From Collinsella sp. An2 (GTDB lineage: Bacteria > Actinomycetota > Coriobacteriia > Coriobacteriales > Coriobacteriaceae): a stretch of 64,000 nt of DNA. Shown piece after piece: positions 37,472 through 45,925 of the stretch; the stretch's first letter is position 1; the number at the start of each line of letters is the position of its first letter. The notes beneath the pieces were generated by a model, which saw nothing but the letters and a program-made list of their open reading frames with translations, had not been told where the DNA came from and ran no database searches. The position numbers and the translations under genes were made by a program. Location: assembly GCF_002160065.1 (NCBI RefSeq), contig NZ_NFJW01000009.1, forward strand, positions 1 through 64,000, written 5' to 3'.

Positions 37472-37944
37472 TGGACACGCCCTCGCGGTTTCCGCTGTTT
37501 GTCGACCTGACCTGCGCACGGTGCCTCGTGGTGGGCGCCGGCTCTGTGGGGCGTCGCCGTGCGAAGGCGCTGGCTTGCCATGGTGCCTGGGTGACGGTGG
37601 TCGACCCCAAGGCCGCCGCGGGGCAGGCGGACGAGGCCGCACCAGGTCGCATTGACGTCAAGGCGCGCACCTATCGTTTGGGGGACGAGGGCGGATGCCG
37701 GCTCGTCGTGGCGGCGACAAACGACCGGGCGGTGAACCTTCTGGTGGGGCAGCGTTGTCGCGCGGCGGGTATCCCGGTCTCGGTTGCCGACGCGCCGGGT
37801 GAGTGCACGTTTTTCTTCCCGGCGCTCTGTGAGGGGGCGGGGCTTACCGTGGGCGTGGTTTCGCGCACGGGCGACCACAGGCTTGTCGCCCGCGCCGCAC
37901 GGGCCATTCGCTCGCTGCTGGCAGACCTTGACCGTCGCGCGTGA
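37471..37944 (+). CDS. Precorrin-2 dehydrogenase / siroheme synthase N-terminal (SirC/CysG-N-like)
   Basis: FPLFVDLTCARCLVVGAGSVGRRRAKALACHGAWVTVVDP...GIPVSVADAPGECTFFFPAL. Confidence 0.85.
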   Translation: MDTPSRFPLFVDLTCARCLVVGAGSVGRRRAKALACHGAWVTVVDPKAAAGQADEAAPGRIDVKARTYRLGDEGGCRLVVAATNDRAVNLLVGQRCRAAGIPVSVADAPGECTFFFPALCEGAGLTVGVVSRTGDHRLVARAARAIRSLLADLDRRA

Positions 37945-38078
37945 CGGCGCTTTCGGCGGGTGTCGCTCAGGCAGGCGCGTTGTCGTGCAGATTTGATGCG
38001 AACGAGCTGGTCGGCTGGGTATAACAAATCCAATACGCCGCCGGTTGACGGTGAGTCAATCGTCGAGAGGAAGTTCGC

Positions 38079-38780
38079 ATGGCATATATAAATGTCATCG
38101 ATGAGTGCAAGCGCTACCAAAGCGGCCCCGACGTCATCGCTGCTAACGACCACGTCTCGTTTGAGGTCGAGCGGGGAGAGCTCGCCATCGTGCTTGGCCC
38201 GTCGGGGGCCGGCAAGTCGACCCTCCTCAACATCCTGGGCGGCATGGACACCTGCGACGAGGGTTCGGTCTGCGTCGACGGACGCGACGTCGCCCGCCTG
38301 TCTCCGCGTGAGCTCACGCGGTATCGCCGCACGGACGTAGGGTTTGTCTTTCAGTTCTACAACCTTGTCCAGAACCTTTCGGCTTTGGAGAACGTCGAGC
38401 TTGCGGCCGAGATTGCGCCCGACGGGCTCGACGCCGAGGATGTGCTGCGCACCGTGGGGCTCGAGGCTCGCATGGACAACCTTCCCTCGCAGCTTTCCGG
38501 CGGGGAGCAGCAGCGCGTGGCCATCGCCCGCGCCGTGGCGAAGAACCCTAAGGTGCTGCTTTGCGATGAGCCGACCGGCGCGCTTGACTACAGGACGGGC
38601 AAGCAGATTCTCAAGCTGTTGCAGGACATGAGCCGGCTTCACGGGGCGACGACGATCATCGTGACCCACAACGCCGCCATTGCCGCCATCGCCGACCGCG
38701 TGATCCACATGCGCGACGGAGCCGTCACCGGCGTGAAGCGCAACCCCAGCCCTCGTCCTATCGACGAGATCGAGTGGTAG
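38079..38780 (+). CDS. ABC transporter ATP-binding protein (MacB/LolD type)
   Basis: [36 protein letters not shown]. Confidence 0.92.
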   Translation: MAYINVIDECKRYQSGPDVIAANDHVSFEVERGELAIVLGPSGAGKSTLLNILGGMDTCDEGSVCVDGRDVARLSPRELTRYRRTDVGFVFQFYNLVQNLSALENVELAAEIAPDGLDAEDVLRTVGLEARMDNLPSQLSGGEQQRVAIARAVAKNPKVLLCDEPTGALDYRTGKQILKLLQDMSRLHGATTIIVTHNAAIAAIADRVIHMRDGAVTGVKRNPSPRPIDEIEW

Positions 38781-38789
38781 GAGGTGGGA

Positions 38790-41700
38790 ATGGAAACGTC
38801 TGCTCCTGTGCGCCGTCGCGGCACAAAGCATATGCTCTGGCGCGATATTCGCCGAACGGTCGGAAGGTCGCGCGGCCGCTTCGTGTCCATCGTGCTCCTC
38901 ATGGCGCTGGGCTCCTTTGCGCTCGTGGGGCTCAAGGCGGCGGGCCCCGATATGCGCGCGACCGGCGAGCGCTACTTCGACACGTACAACGCCGCCGACC
39001 TCACGGTGATCGCCAGCATGGGCATCGACGATGACGACGAAGCGGCCATCGACCAGGCAAGCGGCGTTGAGCAGGTGGAGTATGGCTACCTGAAGGACAT
39101 GGTGATTTCGGGGACTATTGACGCCGTGCGCGTGTACTCGCAGCCGGAGGAGATCTCGCGCGTCGAGGTCGCCTCGGGGAGGCTTCCCCGGAGCGTTGAC
39201 GAGATCGCCGTATCCCCGACTGTGGCGGAGGAGCACTCCGTGGGGTCGGTCATAGCGTTTGACGAGGAGCCCGACATCTCGGGCGCCGACGCGCTGGTGC
39301 GCCATGAGTTCACCGTGGTGGGCGTCATCAATTCGCCCGAGGTGATCTCGAAGGTCAACATGGGCCAGACCCAGACGGGCACGGGGAACCTCTTTGGGCT
39401 TGCTGTGGTCGCTCCTGACGCGTTTTCCGTTGACTACCACATGATTGCACGGCTGAGATTTAGCGACACCATGGGGCTCGACCCGTATTCCCAGGAGTAT
39501 CTCGATCGCGTCGCGGCCCATAAGGAGGAGCTGGAGGAGCTGCTTGCCAACCAGCCGCAGCATCGCTACGAGACGGTGGCATCGTCGTTTGACGAGAGCA
39601 TCGCGAGCGGTCAGCAGCAGCTGGACGAGGCCCGCTCGACGCTCTCCGACACGGCAGATGAGCTGGCACGGGCCGCATCCGAGCTCGAGGAGGGCCGCGC
39701 GCAGATTGCGGCGGCGCAGCAGGAGGTCGATGCAGCCCCGGCGCAGCTCGCTGCGGGGCGGGATGCGCTCGACGCCTCGTGGGAGATTCTCACGGCGTCA
39801 GCCCCCGAGCTGGCCCAGGCGCGCGAGCAGCTTGCCCAGGGCAAAGACACGCTTGAGCGGTCGGCGCGCGAGCTGCAGGCGGCGCGCGACGAGCTGGCGC
39901 GCCAGCAGGCGGCCTATGACGAAGCTGTAGCGCCTGTGGACGAGGCTCAGGCCCAGATCGACGCGTCGCGCTCACAGCTGAACGAAGGACTGAGTCGCTT
40001 TGAGGGCGCGGTTGCCTCTGCGCAGCAGGCGGTGGACGGCCTTGCGGTCCAGGTGGCTGCGGCAAAGGAGCGGCTCGACGAGATCGACCGGCAGCTTGCT
40101 GCGCTCGACCCGGCGGACGCGAGCTACGACGAGGCCCGCCAGGAGCTCGAGGGTCAACGCGACGCATGCGCAGCGCAGCTTGATGAGCTTGAACAGTCGC
40201 AGGCTCAGGCGCAAGAGGCGCTCGATGCCGCCCTCGCCGCGCGCGAATCGTTCCTTTCGGTCGACGCCACTCCCGGAGACGGCGTCGACGACGGAGGCTA
40301 TACCGCGTGCTTGGCCGCGCTCGACGCGAAGCAGGAGCAGGTCGATGCCCTGCGCGCGCAGCTGCAGCCGGCCAAAGACGAGCTCGCTGCCGCCGCGGCG
40401 CTGATCGATGAGGCGCAGGGGCGCTATGACGCGGGTGCCGCCGCCTATGAACAAGCGCTTGGAGCCTATCAGGTAAACGCCGCTTCCTATGAGGAGGGGC
40501 TTGCTGCCTGGCAGGCGGGGGTCCAGGAGCTTGCCGCCAAGACGGGCGCCTACGAGCAGGCGCGCGCCCAGCTGGCGCAGGCCCGGGAGCTGCTGGCTCA
40601 AAACGAGCAGACGTACGAGGATGGTCGCGCGGCCTACGAGGAAGCCCTGCCTGCGGCGCAGCAGACCATCGACGATGCCGAGGCGGACCTTGCCGCGGCG
40701 CGCGACGCGCGCGACAGCCTGGAAGTCCCGACCTACGCCGTCTATAACCGGCGCGAGATTCCGGGCGCCGAGGGCTATACCATCTATGCCACGATTTCGG
40801 AAATCGTGGATTCTCTCGCCAACATCTTCCCGTTTTTCCTGTATTTCGTCGCGGCGCTGGTGACCTTTACCACCATGACACGCATGGTGGACGAGGAGCG
40901 CGTGGGCGCCGGGACCCTGAAGGCGCTTGGATACGACGACGCCGACGTCATGAAGAAGTTCGCGTTCTATGGCGGTGTCGCAGGACTTGTGGGTACGGTC
41001 ATCGGCATCGTGGCGGGGCACACGCTGCTGCCGCTCATCGTCTGGGCGGCCTATGCGCACGCCTATACGCTGCCGGTCATCGAGCTCCATATTCATCCAG
41101 GCGTGACCGTGCTCGCGCTTGCGTTCGCCTTCATTGCGGCGGTTCTGCCCGCCATGGTCGCCGCGAAGCACGAGGTGCGCGAGAAGCCTGCGAGCCTGCT
41201 GCTTCCCAAGGCGCCCGCCGCCGGCTCGACGATTCTGCTCGAGCGCATTCCCTTGATCTGGCGCCGGCTGTCCTTTACGCACAAGGTGACGGCGCGCAAC
41301 CTCTTTCGCTACAAGCGCCGCGCACTTATGACCATCGTGGGTGTGGCCGGGGCGGCATCGCTGCTCTTCTGTGGGTTTGCGGTCCAGCATTCCATCTCGG
41401 GCATCGGCGACCGGCAGTTCGGCGAGCTCATCGGCTACGACCTTATCGTGGCGGAGCGCGGGCATGTGACCGATGCCGAGGATGCCCAGGTCCAAGATGC
41501 CCTCGCCGACGATGCGGTGGCCGACAGCTCGGCGATTCGCTATGAATCGCTCACCAAGGTCGCCGGCAGCAAGGGCGACACACAGTCCATCACCCTGTTG
41601 GTGCCTCGGGACGTAGAGGCCTTCACGCAGTACCTCACCATTCAAAACCGTGTAACGGGGGAGCGCCTCGACCTGCCGGCGTCGGGAGCGGTCATCTCGG

Positions 41701-42416
41701 AGCGGCTGGCAACGCTGACCGGCACCGACGTGGGCGACCTGTTCACGTTCGTCGACGGGGACGGGGTCGAGCGCAGCGTCCGTATCGTCGGCATCTGCGA
41801 GATGTACGTGACGCACTTCATGTTTATGAGCGCCGATGCCTATCGGGAGGTGTTTGGCCAGGAACCCTCGCCGAATGCCTATGTGGCGACGCTGGCAGAC
41901 GGCAGCATCGAGAACACTGAGGTCCAGGCGGCGCGGTTCATGGAGCTTCCAGGCGTGGCGGGCGTGGTGCAAAACACCATGTATATCAACCAGGTGAACA
42001 TCATCGTCCGGTCGCTCAACATGATCATGACTGTGCTGATCGGCATTGCGTCGGGGCTTGCGGTGGTGATTCTCTACAACCTGGTGACCATCAACGTCTC
42101 GGAACGTATTCGCGAGCTTTCGACCATCAAGGTGCTTGGGTTCCGTCCGCGCGAAGTGACCATGTACATCTACCGCGAGACGATTCTGCTCTCGATCATC
42201 GGCGTGCCGCTGGGCTGGGCGCTGGGCCGGCTGTTGCAGCTCTATATCATCACCGCGGTGCCTCCCGAGGAGACCATGTTCAACCCTGCGTGCGGCGTGC
42301 TCGCCTTCGTGGTGCCCACGCTGGTGATCGCCGCCGTCGTGGCCCTGCTGTACCTGGCGGTCGACCGCCGCCTGCGCCGCGTCGACATGCTCGAAGCGTT
42401 GAAGTCGGTCGACTGA
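38790..42416 (+). CDS. Large FtsX-like ABC permease with long extracellular coiled coil
   Basis: Two FtsX-like TM modules separated by long Ala/Gln/Glu-rich heptad-like region. Confidence 0.88.
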   Translation: METSAPVRRRGTKHMLWRDIRRTVGRSRGRFVSIVLLMALGSFALVGLKAAGPDMRATGERYFDTYNAADLTVIASMGIDDDDEAAIDQASGVEQVEYGYLKDMVISGTIDAVRVYSQPEEISRVEVASGRLPRSVDEIAVSPTVAEEHSVGSVIAFDEEPDISGADALVRHEFTVVGVINSPEVISKVNMGQTQTGTGNLFGLAVVAPDAFSVDYHMIARLRFSDTMGLDPYSQEYLDRVAAHKEELEELLANQPQHRYETVASSFDESIASGQQQLDEARSTLSDTADELARAASELEEGRAQIAAAQQEVDAAPAQLAAGRDALDASWEILTASAPELAQAREQLAQGKDTLERSARELQAARDELARQQAAYDEAVAPVDEAQAQIDASRSQLNEGLSRFEGAVASAQQAVDGLAVQVAAAKERLDEIDRQLAALDPADASYDEARQELEGQRDACAAQLDELEQSQAQAQEALDAALAARESFLSVDATPGDGVDDGGYTACLAALDAKQEQVDALRAQLQPAKDELAAAAALIDEAQGRYDAGAAAYEQALGAYQVNAASYEEGLAAWQAGVQELAAKTGAYEQARAQLAQARELLAQNEQTYEDGRAAYEEALPAAQQTIDDAEADLAAARDARDSLEVPTYAVYNRREIPGAEGYTIYATISEIVDSLANIFPFFLYFVAALVTFTTMTRMVDEERVGAGTLKALGYDDADVMKKFAFYGGVAGLVGTVIGIVAGHTLLPLIVWAAYAHAYTLPVIELHIHPGVTVLALAFAFIAAVLPAMVAAKHEVREKPASLLLPKAPAAGSTILLERIPLIWRRLSFTHKVTARNLFRYKRRALMTIVGVAGAASLLFCGFAVQHSISGIGDRQFGELIGYDLIVAERGHVTDAEDAQVQDALADDAVADSSAIRYESLTKVAGSKGDTQSITLLVPRDVEAFTQYLTIQNRVTGERLDLPASGAVISERLATLTGTDVGDLFTFVDGDGVERSVRIVGICEMYVTHFMFMSADAYREVFGQEPSPNAYVATLADGSIENTEVQAARFMELPGVAGVVQNTMYINQVNIIVRSLNMIMTVLIGIASGLAVVILYNLVTINVSERIRELSTIKVLGFRPREVTMYIYRETILLSIIGVPLGWALGRLLQLYIITAVPPEETMFNPACGVLAFVVPTLVIAAVVALLYLAVDRRLRRVDMLEALKSVD

Positions 42417-42436
42417 TAGACGGCCTATATACGGAA

Positions 42437-42480
42437 CATCCCCCGAGGGATCGCCATGCTGGCAGCTCCCCCGGGGGATG
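42437..42480. terminator. Bidirectional terminator-like hairpin between convergent genes
   Basis: CATCCCCCG ... CGGGGGATG. Confidence 0.55.
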
Positions 42481-42530
42481 GCGCTTTGTAGGGCCGTAGG
42501 GCCGTTTGTCGCGCGTCCGTTCCCGTCTTG

Positions 42531-43508
42531 TTACTTTGCGAACATACCCTTGCGGTTGAACTCCGCCTGCATGGTGCGCAGCATGAGGTCGGTGTCGTCC
42601 AGGCCCAGGTGACGCTCGGCCTCGTCCTGAGCAAGCGTGCCGCGGCGACGCGCCCAGTTCTCAAGGCTTGCGGGCGAGCTCTCGCGCGGCAGGGTGCGCA
42701 CCTCTTCGTCGATGGAGCGGCAGATCTGGCGCGAGTCGATGACGATGATCTTGCCGGCGCGGCGTGCCTCGGCGTAGCCCGGCAGGTGCAGCATGAACCA
42801 GGAATCCTCAAACGCCGCGTTGTGAGCCACGTAGGGGCGCTTCTTCATCAGCGAGAGCAGGCGCTTCTGAAGCTCGGTGTCCTCGCGGAAGGGCTTTTTG
42901 CCCTCGACGTCCGCCCAGGTGATTTGGTGGATGTCGGCCAGCGGTACACCGGTCTCGCGATACATGTCGGGCAGGCCGCAGAACACGCTTTCCCCACCCT
43001 CGGGAACCGCGTCGCTCGTGAGGTCCATGAGCTCCCAGCCTACGTTGATGATGTAGCCGCGCTCGGGCGCACGCCCGGTGGTTTCGATGTCGATGCCAAG
43101 CACCTTGCCCTTGATGGGCTTGCGCACCCATTCCACCGCGTAGGCATCGCGGTCGCCGCGCACGGCGCGCGCCACGGCAGAGGCGGAGCGTCCCTGCAGC
43201 TTGGCGATGCCGGCACAGGTGTCGTTGTCGGATAGGCTGCGGGCAAGCAGCGGGCTCGAGAGGTTGCGCAGGCGGTTCTCGCCGATCTGATCGCAAAGCT
43301 CACGGTTCTGGTCGGCGAGCTGCAGGATCACGTTGAAGTCAAAGCCGGGCTCGTCGTTGGAGCGCCACTCGTCGATCAGGGTCTTCATGGCTTCTTCGCC
43401 GCGGCGGCGCTCAGACTCCATGGCGTCGTAGTCGCCGTAGATGAACATGGGGATGAAGGGCTGCATCGAGTATTCAAGTGCTTGGTTGACGTTCACGCTG
43501 TGGGTCAC
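42531..43508 (-). CDS. 3'-5' exonuclease (DnaQ-like)
   Basis: VLGIDIETTGRAPERGYIINVGWELMDL and VAHNAAFEDSWFM exonuclease motifs. Confidence 0.8.
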   Translation of the reverse strand: MTHSVNVNQALEYSMQPFIPMFIYGDYDAMESERRRGEEAMKTLIDEWRSNDEPGFDFNVILQLADQNRELCDQIGENRLRNLSSPLLARSLSDNDTCAGIAKLQGRSASAVARAVRGDRDAYAVEWVRKPIKGKVLGIDIETTGRAPERGYIINVGWELMDLTSDAVPEGGESVFCGLPDMYRETGVPLADIHQITWADVEGKKPFREDTELQKRLLSLMKKRPYVAHNAAFEDSWFMLHLPGYAEARRAGKIIVIDSRQICRSIDEEVRTLPRESSPASLENWARRRGTLAQDEAERHLGLDDTDLMLRTMQAEFNRKGMFAK

Positions 43509-43649
43509 CTTCCGAATTCTATGAATAGTTTGCCATATGAAACTAGCACGGATACAATACCGAAATCCGCTTGCCGTTTATGGCATATCGTAGGAAGGGT
43601 ACGAACCTTCCATATTGGGAATCGATTATACGAAAGAGAGCATCGCTCC

Positions 43650-44693
43650 ATGGATCTTATTCTTCACGTGCTTGAGCATGCATTTGAAGACACGCTGCCG
43701 CTCGTGCCGTTTTTGCTGGTGACATACCTTGTGCTCGAGGTGCTCGAGCATGCAGCCGGCGAGCATGTGAACGCCGCCGTACGCCGGGCGGGCGCGGCGG
43801 GGCCCGTCGTAGGTGCGCTTCTGGGCATCGTGCCGCAGTGTGGATTCTCTGCCATGGGGGCAACGCTGTACGCTGGCCGCGTGATCACGCTTGGAACGCT
43901 CGTGGCCGTGTTTTTGTCCACCTCCGACGAGATGCTGCCGTTGCTCGTGGCCGAGCGCATGGAGGCGGGCGCGCTCGTGCAGATTCTGCTCGTGAAGGCG
44001 GCGGTCGCGGCGGTGACCGGAGTCGCTATCGATTTGGGGCTGCGCGCGCTCAGCCATAACGCGCGGGCCCATGCGGCGCTGCGCCGCATCGCCCGCGGCG
44101 AACGCGAGGACCACGACCTCATCGACGAGATGGCGGACGCCGGCGCCGGAGCGGACCACATCCACCGTCTCTGCGAGCACGACCACTGCGGCTGCGACGA
44201 CGATGCCGAAGGGCACGGCCACGCGCATGGACGCCACGACAATGATTCGGAGTCCGCGGGCTGCTGTAGTCATGGCCATGCGCACGACCATCATGGCGGC
44301 ATGCTGGGCTCCATCGTGAAGAGTGCACTGTCCCATACGATTCAGGTGACGGTCTTTATCTATCTTGTGACCTTCGTGCTCGTGCTGTTGCTCGAGACCG
44401 TGGGGGAGGATGCGCTTGCGACCTTCCTGTCGGCCAACGAGGGGCTTGCTGTATTTGCCTCGGCGCTCGTGGGACTCGTGCCCAACTGTGCGGCGAGCGT
44501 GGTCATCACCCAGCTGTTCCTGGAGGGCGTGCTGGGCTTCGGCCCGCTCATGGCCGGCACGCTCGTGTCGGCTGGCGTGGGCTTTTTGGTGCTGTTCCGC
44601 TCCAACCACAACGCGCGCGAGAACGCCATCATCCTGGCGCTGCTATACGTGCTTGGCGTCGCCTGGGGCTTTGTGTTCATGGCGCTTGGTTAA
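43650..44693 (+). CDS. Putative manganese/metal transporter (DUF2899/PF11449-like) with His-rich loop
   Basis: Two symmetrical halves: VGALLGIVPQCGFSAMGATLYAG and VGLVPNCAASVVITQLFLEG; loop with HDHCGCDDDAEGHGHAHGRHD...CCSHGHAHDHHGG. Confidence 0.8.
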   Translation: MDLILHVLEHAFEDTLPLVPFLLVTYLVLEVLEHAAGEHVNAAVRRAGAAGPVVGALLGIVPQCGFSAMGATLYAGRVITLGTLVAVFLSTSDEMLPLLVAERMEAGALVQILLVKAAVAAVTGVAIDLGLRALSHNARAHAALRRIARGEREDHDLIDEMADAGAGADHIHRLCEHDHCGCDDDAEGHGHAHGRHDNDSESAGCCSHGHAHDHHGGMLGSIVKSALSHTIQVTVFIYLVTFVLVLLLETVGEDALATFLSANEGLAVFASALVGLVPNCAASVVITQLFLEGVLGFGPLMAGTLVSAGVGFLVLFRSNHNARENAIILALLYVLGVAWGFVFMALG

Positions 44694-44727
44694 GAGGTGT
44701 TTTTCGGGTGCGGGCGGCGCTCTGTGC

Positions 44728-44871
44728 AAGTTCGTTTCGGAAAAGGGCGTCCAAACGGCGATCTGCCAAGTAGCCCTAAATGCGCCACCTGTTCTACCTG
44801 CGGTTTTCTCTTTGAAACACCTGGTCTACTCGCCACATCGCGTTTTGGACGCCCTTTTCCGAAACGAACTT
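44728..44871. repeat. Dispersed nested-palindrome element, copy 1
   Basis: 28-bp perfect inverted arms AAGTTCGTTTCGGAAAAGGGCGTCCAAA (44728-44755) / TTTGGACGCCCTTTTCCGAAACGAACTT (44844-44871); interior shared with copy 2. Confidence 0.85.
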
Positions 44872-45005
44872 ACCATCGTGAGGCCTCGGAAGCCTTTATT
44901 CAGTGTTTCCCGAGAGTCCTCCGCTCTCCCGCGGCAACCCAGGCGTCGTGGCGACTCCCGCTACAATGGATACCGTCGCAGCAACGATTCGTCCGGGAGG
45001 CGCAC

Positions 45006-45923
45006 ATGGGGACGACCCCGCTCATCTTCAACATTCAGCGGTTTTCGACGCATGATGGGCCGGGCATTCGCACGACGGTCTTCTTTAAGGGCTGCCCGCT
45101 TCGTTGCGCGTGGTGCCACAATCCCGAGTCGCAGTCCTTTACGTCCGAGCTTATGGTCGACGCGGATTGCTGCAGCGGCTGCGGCCTGTGTGTCGACGTC
45201 TGTCCTGAGGGTGCCATCGCTCTGGCGCCGGACGGTCGCGCGCGACTGGATCGCGGCCGCTGCACCGCTTGCGGGTCGTGCGTCGATTACTGCGCCCAAG
45301 CCGCCCGCGAGGTGGCAGGCGAAGCGGCCCCTCCTGTCGAAGAGCTCGTCTCATTGCTTCTTAAAGACCGGTCCTTTTTTGAGCAGTCGGGGGGCGGCGT
45401 CACTCTGTCGGGAGGCGAGTGCCTGGTGCAAGATTCTGCCTACCTCGAGGACCTGTGCGCGCGCCTTCACGCGTCGGGCGTCCATGTGGCAGTCGATACC
45501 TGCGGCGATGTTTCCTGGGAGCGCATCGAACGCGTGGCTCCCTATGTGGGTCTGTGGCTTTACGACCTCAAAGCGCTTGACGACGAGCTCCATCGCAGCC
45601 TGACGGGTGCCTCCAACGCCCGCATTCTCGACAACCTTGTTCGATTGGTGCGCATGGGCGCAGACATCCGTGTGCGCATGCCGCTTGTGCATCCGGTAAA
45701 CGACAGCGAGGAGAGCATCGGGTCAACGGTGCATTTCCTGCTTGACAAGGTGGGCCGGCTGCCGGTGAGTCTGCTACCGTATCATGCAGCGGGCAATGGC
45801 AAGTACCGACGCCTGGGGCGCGCACCGCGCGAGGACTTTTCTGCGCCGGATGATCAGGCGCTCGAACGTATCAGACAGCGATTCGTTGACGCCGGGTTTT
45901 CCGACGTCGAGATAGGAGGCTAG
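45006..45923 (+). CDS. Glycyl-radical enzyme activating protein (radical SAM + ferredoxin)
   Basis: TTVFFKGCPLRCAWCHNPES CX3CX2C; two CX2CX2CX3C clusters; LSGGECLVQ. Confidence 0.9.
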   Translation: MGTTPLIFNIQRFSTHDGPGIRTTVFFKGCPLRCAWCHNPESQSFTSELMVDADCCSGCGLCVDVCPEGAIALAPDGRARLDRGRCTACGSCVDYCAQAAREVAGEAAPPVEELVSLLLKDRSFFEQSGGGVTLSGGECLVQDSAYLEDLCARLHASGVHVAVDTCGDVSWERIERVAPYVGLWLYDLKALDDELHRSLTGASNARILDNLVRLVRMGADIRVRMPLVHPVNDSEESIGSTVHFLLDKVGRLPVSLLPYHAAGNGKYRRLGRAPREDFSAPDDQALERIRQRFVDAGFSDVEIGG

Positions 45924-45925
45924 CT

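Noticed and set aside
39972-41972. 666-aa minus-strand ORF
   Set aside because: Shadow of the FtsX permease; low-complexity composition.
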